From: Gigaspora margarita | Lineage: Eukaryota; Glomeromycota; Glomeromycetes; Diversisporales; Gigasporaceae | Direction: 5' to 3' | Assembly (NCBI GenBank): GCA_009809945.1 | Contig: WTPW01000363.1 | Location: 339,162 to 403,161, forward strand | DNA length: 64,000 nt | Shown: positions 55,716 to 64,000 of the stretch, in pieces | How the letters are laid out: every line of letters begins with the position of its first letter | How positions within the stretch are numbered: the stretch's first letter is position 1 | Notes under the pieces: generated by a model | What the model saw: the letters and a program-made list of their open reading frames with translations, nothing else | What the model was told of the DNA's origin: nothing | Database searches by the model: none | Made by a program: the position numbers and the translations under genes

Positions 55716-57391
55716 TTTTAGTATATTATATATATCATGGAAATAATACTAAAATTGGTTACCATTACACAATGGAACTGAAATTGCAGGAAACATACGT
55801 ACATGCGAAATGTTAACCAGATAAGAAATTATTTACAATTTCGAAAATTAAATTTTAAATTCGTTAAATAGAAATTAACAATTATATAGTGGTCACCGGA
55901 ATGGTAAATTTTTTATGGTATCATTAAAGAAATCATGAAAACAGGGTACCGGTGGTGCCCCATCTAATCTTGTGTTTTTAGTAAAATTGTCTCGGTGAGG
56001 TGTCAGTTCAATAAGCTGTTGGTGTAATGATGTTGCAGTGGATTCGATAAAAAAACATGGTGCGATAACAGAATTGTAATGTAGAACTTAATTCCGCCGA
56101 GCGAGCAAGGCCACATATGAACATAAATAAAGCTGAGCTTACAGCTGTTTTCATTATTTTGAAAAATTGATAACCAAATCGATAAACTTTTGTTGTAAAC
56201 CGACGGCAGTAATTTATTGACTCCGACTTAGTAATTTATCTATTCAACCGTCAAAAAATTTTTCTGATGTCCCAAACATAATGAAAACTGTAAAACAAGG
56301 CTAATTTTCATATATTTATGCACTACGAATACTGTAGTCGATTTGGATATGACTGCTAATTTGATTTGGAAACATCAATTTAATTAGTCAATTAAATTCT
56401 TCTATTATAAATGGTCTCAACTATATCTTGTGCTATTATGCGACTTCCGTATCTAATTTTTTGGTTAACATTCGGCGGCGCAGCCGCCACATGATCATGT
56501 GCTAGTTATTTATTATAATTAAGAAAAATAGATGTATTTTGCATTATGAATATAATTAATATTTGTTTTTTTTTCGCTTTTTAATCATTGTTTTTTATTT
56601 TTTTTAAATTCATTGTTTTATTTTTTTCGCTTTTTAAGTTCTTTTTTTTATTATTATATTTTTTATTATTATATTTTTTTTTATTATTTTTTATTATTAT
56701 ATTTTTTTATTATTTTTTAATTTTTTATTTTTTTTTATTTTAATTTTTTTATTTTTTTTATTTTTATTTATTTTTTNNNNNNNNNNNNNNNNNNNNNNNN
56801 NNNNNNNNNNNNNNNNNNNNNNNNNNNNNNNNNNNNNNNNNNNNNNNNNNNNNNNNNNNNNNNNNNNCATATAAAATTTTTTATTATCGTAAGTAAAATT
56901 TTAATAATGATGTATAATGTGACAAAAACTGTCGTTAACCTATTGAGTTACGAGGTTTAGCTGATTATTATGTTTAAATAGCGATTAAAGAAATGTTCGT
57001 GAAACGTATTGTCGGTAAAATGCAGGCCTACCAAAAAATTAAATGCAATTAATTTTTGTCATACATAATAAATAAAATTCAATTAAAATTTCCATAAAAT
57101 TAATTGAAACCCAATTAATGGCGATAATTTCAATTAGGTTGCCCAGAAATAATATAATTGCAAATTTTCGGTGCATTTTGCCGAATTCAAATCTGCGAAA
57201 TCTTCAGTTAAACAGTGTAATTCTATTGGACTAATAATTTTGAGGCATAGGCTATTTTTGATGATTGTATTAAATCAAATTAATATTCTTGAATAGAGTT
57301 ACCAAATGATATCGGTAGTGCTGGTGCGGAAAATAACGGATAAAAATTGCAGAATTCCAGGCAACTAATCTAAATTAAACAAATTATGAAA
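55716..57391. other. Intergenic: hairpin, T-rich tract and gap
   Basis: A GC hairpin GGCGGCGCAGCCGCC followed by CACATGATCATGTG lies at 56473-56502. A T-rich simple tract (TTTTTATTATTATA) spans 56565-56776, ending in Ns at 56777-56867. No gene recognised. 55950-56150 is moderate-GC but not open. Confidence 0.5.
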
Positions 57392-57690
57392 CCAACAAAG
57401 ACTGAAACACCAACTGAAGATCTGACCTCTCATTAAAAATATTTATTCAATGGAACTGGCATTAGTATAGTCTATATCTATTTGTTTTACGTATTTCTTA
57501 TTCTATCTTTCCAAAAAATGATGCAAAGTTTTTATTACATTCCAACAAAGACTGAAACACCAACTGAAGATCTGACCTCTCATTAAAAAATTTATTCATT
57601 GGAACTGGCATTAGTATAGTCTATATCTATTTGTTTTACGTATTTCTTATTCTACCTTTCCAAAAAATGATGCAAAGTTTTTATTACATT
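57392..57690 (+). repeat. 149-bp tandem duplication across the start of the membrane-protein gene
   Basis: Two near-identical copies, CCAACAAAGACTGAAACACC to ATGATGCAAAGTTTTTATTA, start at 57392 and 57542. Each ends with the gene's ATGATG start and first eight codons. The upstream copy opens an 18-codon frame that then stops. The first half of the unit resembles the gene's own stalk and membrane-coding region (ACACCAACTGAAGATCTGAC against ACACCATTTGAAGATCAGAC), so it is probably the relic of an upstream paralogue. Confidence 0.88.
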
Positions 57691-58331
57691 ATTATGTTCT
57701 TGGCAATTATTTCTATAGTCTCAGTAGAAAGCTGTGACTATAATACAACCTGCAAGTGTCCTACTGGTTTGACTCAAGGGACATACTGTGGTGGTGATAT
57801 TGGTAAATAATGGATTTTAATTAGTATTCCGGTACGTAACTTTTTGTCACCTTCAAACTTTGGATTTATTTAGGTTGCAACAATACACACGCCTATGAAT
57901 GTAGTCCTACTGGCAATACTTGTGATTATGATTATCGGGTCAGTTGCGACCAGTGTGGGGCTTTAGAGTGTCCCAAATCTGTTGTTTCGGCAAGCACCAG
58001 TTCAATTTCACTCAAACCTACTACCAGCCAAATTCAAAATCCACCCAAACCTACTAGCGTGAAAACCAGTTCAACGGATAGACCTACATCAACAAAATAT
58101 AAAACTCCGGCAACAACACCATTTGAAGATCAGACGCCTCCTCAAATATATTTGTTTATTGGAATTGGTAGTGGTATAGGTGGAATAATTTTAGCCGGTT
58201 CTTTAATTTTTATTGGAATTTTTTTCTACAAGAGAAATAAGTTACGACCAATTCCAACACCTGGAAATGCTGATAATAGAAAGAAATTAAAACCAATTCC
58301 AACACCTGGAAGTATGAGAGATGAATTATAA
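57667..58331 (+). CDS. Small cysteine-rich single-pass membrane protein, two exons
   Basis: Exon 1 is 57667-57802. The intron is 57803-57873 (GTAAAT...TTTAG, phase 1). Exon 2 is 57874-58331. The product is 197 residues with a signal peptide (MMQSFYYIIMFLAIISIVSV, then ES). A short ectodomain follows with ten cysteines (CDYNTTCKCPTGL, YCGGDIGCNN, CSPTGNTCDY, CDQCGALECP). Then comes a Ser/Thr/Pro stalk (about residues 85-130) and one membrane helix (IYLFIGIGSGIGGIILAGSL...IFFY). The cytosolic tail has two copies of LRPIPTPG / LKPIPTPG and ends MRDEL. The KDEL-like end would face the cytosol, so ER retrieval is not expected. Function unknown; the layout suits a cell-surface sensor or wall anchor. 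The start is ambiguous by one codon (ATGATG). No lesions. Confidence 0.85.
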
Positions 58332-58362
58332 GTTCAGTTTCAACAAAATATTAAAATTCTGT

Positions 58363-58411
<49 letters not shown>

Positions 58412-59124
58412 ACATATCATATTTTGTCGATTATATATTAAAAGTACTGTAATTATTTCTTATTTTATTATATACGTGCATATCATAAAACTTTTTAGAG
58501 ATCATTTAATGTAAGCAATAATTAAATTTGTTATTACAATTTTTATTAACAGTTTAGAAATAGAAGAAAATAATGTGTTGACCTTTTTGTGGTCATTCGA
58601 AGTCAAATTTTAATTACGCTGTAAAAATGATATTAATATAGTTTATTATTTTTTTTTTTTTTAAATCTTTTTTATTAATCAAAAATATATTTGAACTGTT
58701 CTAATTTTGTTTATCGCCAATCATAAGATATGCCGTTGAAACAAAAGGTACAATAAGTTACAGATGTGGTAATATAATAGGCGATATAGTCTTGAATAGC
58801 TTAAATAATTCTGTTATTATGATGATTATTGTATAATTGTTCTGCGTCATTTCACAGTTTAGGCCGATTCCAAATTGACCTAAGTCATTTTAAATTTTGA
58901 AACGACGTACGTTATTTCTCAATCGGTGAAAATGTAAATTTATACGACCAGCTTTTGTGTAAAAGTTAAAAATATTAATTATATTCTAAACATTCTAAAC
59001 GAAATGCTTTGTAAATTCAAAAAAAAAAAATTGCGTACCAATAAAAAAAAAAGAAAGCAAAATAAGAGCATATAAAAAATTCGCATAATTAAAAATTAAA
59101 TCTAAAAAAGAATTTCATCGATTT
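58332..59124. other. Downstream of the membrane-protein gene; 42-T tract
   Basis: A run of 42 T at 58366-58407 follows the stop codon closely. The rest is AT-rich with no gene. Confidence 0.6.
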
Positions 59125-59605
59125 TTACAGAACACATCCACATCTTCGTGTACATAACAAGTCACTTTTTCAGCAGAATTCTTTTGTGGAATAAAACAAT
59201 ATCGCATATGAATCTTTTTATATTATAAAAAAAAATAAAATTAAATAAAATAAGACAAACATAAACCAATAACAAAGAACCTTTTGCCAGGTTTTGTCTT
59301 GACTAGCATGTTCAGTTACTTGGTGTCAGCACAAATTATAAAAATTTTCAATAGGACAAACTTGCGTCCCCAGGTTATTTTCAGTTGGCCTAATTATATG
59401 AAGTTCTTCAGTCGTACCAAATAAAGGTTTTAAAGTTGAACCACCCAATATTTAAAATTCGGATTTTATAAGTCGTTTGTGCAGTTAACATTGATTATAT
59501 TTATTCAATACATTAAACTACGTTTGTTTTTCCTTTGGCGAATAAAAGTTTCTAATCTTCGATCAAAGGTTTCACACGCCAGGAAGTTGTATCATTCCAT
59601 TTTTA
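59125..59605 (-). pseudogene. Possible decayed gene fragments (unrecognised)
   Basis: Minus-strand segments look protein-like: WNDTTSWRVKPLIED near 59560-59605; LFGTTEELHIIRPTENNLGT, then QVCPIENFYN, near 59335-59445; and YCFIPQKNSAEKVTCYVHED, then VDVFCKNR and a stop, near 59128-59210. They could be exons of one gene with introns, but stops interrupt them and no family is recognised. Confidence 0.3.
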
Positions 59606-60009
59606 AAAATTAATAACGAAAAATAAGAATGAATATTCAAAATTAAACATTTAATGACTTTATTTTTTTTATATTATTTATAAGCAGTATTAACAAAGAT
59701 ACGATTAAAAATTAGGATTTAAAAAGCTAGGAAAAATCACATTAAATTCATTTGTAATATATAATAATTATTAGCTAAAAATAAAAAACCCCATATTATT
59801 GAGAGAAAATGAATGGTTAGGTTAAAAATTTGAATAAATGATATTTTCAAAATAGGAAATTTAAAAAATAAACAGGGATATAAAAACTTTTTTCTGTTGA
59901 GAACATAAATAAACTTCGTACACTTTACAACGTATACATCATAGCTCAACTATCCTATTAAGATATTACTAATATAAATCAATAATAACATTCGAAAATA
60001 TGCTTAAAC
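59606..60009. other. AT-rich intergenic
   Basis: No supported feature. The 70-codon minus frame at 59737-59949 is an AT-rich artefact. Confidence 0.5.
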
Positions 60010-60115
60010 GTTCAGCCAAATCTAACAAGCCTTTTTCGATCCAACCCAATTTAAACTTTTGGCCGCATGAACCCTTTCACACTGGTGCGATAGACTGCTG
60101 ATTTTGGTTTGACAC
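60010..60115. repeat. Segment homologous to the end of the LTR at 43.2-43.3 kb
   Basis: TCAGCCAAATCTAACAAGCC, TTTTTCGATCCAA, TTTAAACTT, CGATAGAC and CTGATTTT are colinear over about 105 bp with the last part of both LTRs (TCAGCCAAATCTAATACACC, TTTTTCGATCCAA, CTAAACTT, CGATAGAC, CTGATTTT). It lies over the 3' end of the permease-like frame. Either it is a remnant LTR end, or the LTR contains a piece of this locus. Confidence 0.75.
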
Positions 60116-61320
60116 CTATACTTCTTCATCATTAGATTCTTCATTTCGATTTGTTTCACAGATTCACGATTAGCGACCTTACGTTGACAATGATTACGAA
60201 TGTACCAAAATATTAAACCAACGGAACAGCCACCCAAGAGATAAAATAAGATATCAGCTGCCACCCCCTAGGCGGGACTAATAATGTAATGATAATGAAA
60301 ATTATGATAAAAAAGTAAACTATTACTATATATATAAGCATTGAAAATATTCTAGGATTCGTATCTTTAGTCTTATCTTTATAATCTAAATGCAGGTGGT
60401 AAAATTTTTTAGCAGATTGAATAAGTCAAAAAAAAAAAAAATGAAATACACAATTTAACTTACACATAAACATATCGCGTTACACCATGATAAATAGTGA
60501 AGGCGTACTTCGATCTGTTAGAGAATAAATTCGAAACATTATTAAATATATTATGATTCATTTTTATCAAAAAAATAACGGATAAAATTGAACAATATAA
60601 AAATTGTGCCCACAATTGATTAATCAATATATTAAAGTTTGCTCTATAAGAGTTAAATTGAGATGGTATGAATCTGGTTTCGACTGCATATTATAATTTG
60701 TTAATAACTGAAAATTTTAAATATTAATTCAATATAGTTAAATTCTTATCTAATTTGCATGATAATCATACGTTCGTTCATGAAAATTAATGCACTAACA
60801 TATCCAAAAGTAGATATTGCAACAATCTTTGGCATAAACTTTTCTCCATTTTCACCAAACAGCTCTTGTCCAAAACGCATAGGCATTGAAGTGCTCTCGT
60901 TATCAGTCGAATGATTAGGATTATACCAATTACTATAATAAAAGCACATTAGTTAAACAAACTAAGCAATAAATAATTTGTATTAGTAAATAATAAATGA
61001 AGCAATTCAAATGAATCATAATAAAATTGAACCATTACAAATTATAAAGCAAATGTAATCATAAGAGAAGAATGTTTCAGAATAAGGAAGGATATTCGGG
61101 TTATCGGAGCTTGAATTGAATTCTCCAATTAGATTTAGAGAAAACGGGCATTTGGTATCAATTACATCTAAAATCAAAATTTGTTTTACGTAGTTGTAAA
61201 AGTTTTCTGACAATAAATATTATTCCATCCTTTAATATTTATGCCAAAATTAAATCTAATTAGCGGTTTTCCAATTTTATGTTTAATATGATAATTAACA
61301 AGCCCTCGTATGCCAGTAAG
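60022..61320 (-). pseudogene. Probable amino-acid permease (APC/LAT-type) gene fragments
   Basis: APC-family transporters move amino acids across membranes through 10-14 helices. Minus-strand pieces in order are GLTGIRGLVNYHIKHKIGKP, then LIRFNF (61250-61320); YVKQILILDV...SSSDNPNILPYSETFFSYDY (61040-61190); MPMRFGQELFGENGEKFMPK, then IVAISTFGYVSALIF (60770-60880), which resembles the LFG-x-x-G-x-K-x-MP...ALSSFG segment of LAT-type permeases; and a last helix ILFYLLGGCSVGLIFWYIRN with a Lys-rich tail (60022-60264). Most of the helices are missing, and stops separate the pieces, though some gaps may be introns. Family assignment rests mainly on the third piece, so confidence is moderate. Confidence 0.45.
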
Positions 61321-61755
61321 ACCTAAATTTAAATTTTTGGTCAACCAATTGCTAGAAAAATTATATATCGAAAATTAAATAAATTACCTTATTAAACCTC
61401 TTCCGTATGCTTCAAATCAAAAAATGCATTAAAATATTATTCAATTAAAAGATTGGTATTTAATTTTGCTAAATCCGATTACAGAAATAATAAGAAAATA
61501 ACAATTTTGAAAATAGCTAATGTTTGATTAACGAAGTCAGATACTCTATTAGAGTAGAATTTATATAGTGTGATAATAAATAAAATTGCAATTACTACAA
61601 TTAAGGTGCTATAAATTTAAAACATATCCATTTTATAATAAATTATTATCGGTTTACATTTTACTCGTATAATTTTCCTTTTTTGTTCGTGCTTGTACCT
61701 TTGTAGAAGTGCTACAAGCTTTTTGTAAATGGTAAATTGATTTTACTAATTTCCC
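61321..61755. other. AT-rich intergenic
   Basis: At 61400-61425 the minus strand reads AYGRGLIR followed by a GT, possibly one more exon of the gene fragment above. Otherwise nothing is seen. Confidence 0.35.
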
Positions 61756-61759
61756 CCAT

Positions 61760-62025
61760 CGTCTAATTGGCTGGGATCATTCGTGCCAATTTACATGTCA
61801 CTTTCTAAATAAAATGTGACACCTCAGTTAGGGTTAGGGTTAGAGTTAGTAGGCAACATTATACTAAAATTTTGCAAGGAATTTTTTTTGTTAGTGCATA
61901 AAATGTTATTTCTTAGGCAAAGTTTTGCGATAAATGTGACTTTTCAAAAAAAAAAAAGCGATTGTTGTTTTGACCATCACGTTACACCTTATCTTGCATC
62001 CTGATTGGCCAATATCGAAAATTTT
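61760..62025. mobile_element. Decayed MITE, relative of 63102-63412
   Basis: AGGGTTAGGGTTAG, AAAATTTTGCAAGG, GCGATAAATGTGAC, CATCACGTTACACC and CTGATTGGCCAATAT correspond in order to TTAGGGTTTGGG, AAAATTGTGCTAG, GTGATAAATACGAT, GATCGTGTTAGATTACACC and AATTGGCTAAT in the later copy. The 62- and 73-codon frames here are artefacts. Confidence 0.6.
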
Positions 62026-62935
62026 TTGGGGACAGGGACTGTTTGGATATCGATTAATATTTGGGTAAAATTTGGATAAAAAAATTAAATTTGGAAAATT
62101 TTGGATATTAAGCTTTATTATTTTCATTGATTAAAATATAGCATATTTAACATTTTCAATGAATCTCCACTTAAATTTTGTCTATCAGATATAGTTGTCA
62201 GGTTTGGTTTGATGATTTTAGATATGCTTCACTTTTTTTTTGGTAGATTTTAGAATTTATATGTAAGGCCTTGTTCTCATAATTGAAAATTCAAGTGCAC
62301 GGCTATAGGCAGTAGGGCCCTCATCTTTTTTTATTATTTGTGTATTGTCTTTTTTCAATAAATTGTTATACAAACCTTTGCTATTAAATGATGTGTAGCA
62401 ACAAATGAAACATTCAATAAAATTTTTTTTTTTTTGGTCTCTATATGAAATTAATAAGCGATAAAAATTATAAAAAATTAACTATACTAAGCTATAAAAG
62501 AAAGCACTATTACTAGGATTGGTTAAATAATTGGTAAGGGTAAATTTGGAAGCAAATTTTTAGGAAAATGGCCTTTTACTTTCAGCTAATAATCAAACAT
62601 GTAGATATTAAAATATTCTATACACTTTATTATAGATTTAAAAGTCCATTTTTGTAAGAACTTGCTTTATAATAAATTTTAACAACAAATAATTCTCAAA
62701 CATAATTGACTAATTTGGGGTGTATGTGATTAAAAAATAAGCTATTGAACTATTATTTGACATTATGCACTCTCTGATTGGTTGAACATAAGTTCCAGAT
62801 CTCGAATTCTATAACATTACACTAGGGTGTCCAGGATTATGCGATGCGATGAGGTAAATTATTTGGGCGATTAGAGGTTGATAAATTTAAAATTATGTGA
62901 TTGATTATGCGATTTTTATTATTGTATGCTATATG

Positions 62936-63440
62936 GGAACTACCATAGCAAAAGAAGGCAGTAGGCAAAAAATTTTGATTTTGTAATTTTATAAAAATTG
63001 CATCTCTAATACTTTAATTATTTGAGAAATTGAGTTTTTTTTAAAAAAATTTTTTTTGCACACTGCTTTCTTTTGCTATGGGGTCCCAAAATTGACAGGG
63101 ATTAGGATTGATTTTCTGAAAACGTGATCTTCCAGCACCAAATAGTCTTTGAGAAAAAAAAAATAATTTATGTTAGGGTTTGGGTATATGTTGGCGGTTA
63201 GAATGGCCATTAGATGGCAAAATTGTGCTAGAAAACTTTTTTGTTAGGTCAGAAAATGATTTGCTAGTCTAATTCTTGTGATAAATACGATTTTTGCAAA
63301 GCAAACGTTTGTTTTGAATTTTTCTGATCGTGTTAGATTACACCTGATCTTGATTTTTAATTGGCTAATTTACGGTCAGAAGATCACGTTTTTGGAAAAT
63401 CGATCCTACACCCTGGCATTGTTATGGGGTCCTATATGTA
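62936..63440. mobile_element. Nested TIR element with CCATAGCAAAAGAA ends
   Basis: GGGAACTACCATAGCAAAAG, then AAGGCAGT, pairs with ACTGCTTTCTTTTGCTATGG, then GGTCCC, at 63062-63088. A further diverged end, GTTATGGGGTCCTATATG, lies at 63420-63438, so the far arm has been displaced by the next insertion. Confidence 0.6.
63102..63412. mobile_element. Innermost MITE
   Basis: Ends TTAGGATTGATTTTCTGAAA, then ACGTGATCTTC, and the inverse GAAGATCACGTTTTTGGAAA, then ATCGATCCTA. Inserted in the elements above. Confidence 0.85.
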
Positions 63441-64000
63441 TTTAATTTTATACTTTAGAAATTTTTGGACATTTGCTGAAAATTTTTAACTAAACTATGC
63501 TTGTAATTTAGGGTCATTCATTTTCTATATCAGAACTTTTAGAATTTACTTTCTGCAACCCAAATTACAAATTAAGTATTGCCAAATATTGCCAAATAAA
63601 GTTTACATCTTCTAACAACCAATCATATTTCAGCTATGTGATCTGAGTGCTTTTTTTTTGTCAAATTATGCGAAGTATATGCAATGCAAAAATTTGGTAA
63701 ATTATGTGCATATTATGCTTTTGCATAATCCTGGACACCCTACTGTGGACCATCAGGTTCTCCAATTGGTTGAACATAGGTCTCAGATCACATGACTACC
63801 AAATTTGGGCTAAACATCAAAATTTAGAAATCTTAAAATTTGATCAAAATTTGGATCCAAATTGACAGTTCCTGATTGGGAAAAAATTAGTAAAATCTGG
63901 TAAATTTGAGCTTTTTTAAATAGTTCACGTGAAGTTCTCTATTAGAGATCATCAAAACATTTGCTTAGTATACACTTTTTTTTAGCAAGATCTACTATTA

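Larger units (their letters stand above)
62825..63740. mobile_element. 916-bp TIR element, TA target site
   Basis: TIRs GGGTGTCCAGGATTATGC and GCATAATCCTGGACACCC, both flanked by TA. Words ATTATGCGAT and TTATGCGAAG recur near the ends. Sequence just outside (GATTGGTTGAACATAAGTTC left; AATTGGTTGAACATAGGTCT right) is directly repeated. Confidence 0.9.
62034..63869. mobile_element. Outer TIR element, possibly hAT, hosting nested insertions
   Basis: Left CAGGGACTGTTTGGAT and right ATCCAAATTGACAGTTCCTG form diverged TIRs. The flanking octamers TTTGGGGA and ATTGGGAA agree at 6 of 8 positions, consistent with a decayed hAT duplication. It contains the TA-flanked element at 62825-63740. Confidence 0.55.

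Overview
The window is AT-rich eukaryotic DNA. It has intron-bearing genes, very dense short inverted-repeat transposons, satellites and retroelement relics. The recognisable host genes are an F-box/leucine-rich-repeat family with the motif EGGKALADALCKN, a pseudokinase with Sel1 repeats, and a TKL-type kinase with HKDFHPGN. Such families are greatly expanded in arbuscular mycorrhizal fungi (Glomeromycotina, for example Rhizophagus or Gigaspora). That assignment is inference from family content and base composition, not from a marker gene.

Layout. 1-2.7 kb: two tandem arrays. 3.2-5.3 kb: a long-TIR element that encloses a decayed zeta-class glutathione transferase gene and a CCHC zinc-knuckle tail. 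5.3-12 kb: nested TA/TTAA, hAT and PIF/Harbinger non-autonomous transposons plus tRNA-derived SINEs. 12.2-16.2 kb: two convergent F-box/LRR genes, one heavily decayed and one nearly readable. 16.5-18.7 kb: a 900-bp palindrome with collagen-like repeats, abutting a LINE cut off inside its endonuclease domain. 18.8-33.2 kb: almost wholly foldback, hAT and MITE elements and 5'-truncated retroposons. 33.8-44.1 kb: a degenerate ~100-bp satellite interrupted by a foldback element, by an LTR element and by smaller insertions. An inverted block of the same satellite lies at 54.65-55.38 kb.

45.6-51.7 kb is the host gene island. Both genes are on the minus strand. The first is a five-exon gene with an MLKL-like four-helix bundle, a coiled coil, a pseudokinase domain and Sel1 repeats. 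The second, upstream of it, is a catalytically complete-looking TKL kinase with an acidic repeat at its N terminus. This kinase plus MLKL-like pairing is the most interesting biology here, although both frames carry lesions or assembly errors. 57.4-58.3 kb holds a clean two-exon gene for a small cysteine-rich single-pass membrane protein, beside the relic of a paralogue. 60.0-61.3 kb holds fragments of a probable amino-acid permease gene whose 3' end matches the end of the LTR found at 43 kb. The last 2 kb is a stack of transposons inside transposons.

Most computed ORFs in AT-rich or repeat sequence are not genes. I saw no rRNA, no intact tRNA gene and no CRISPR array.
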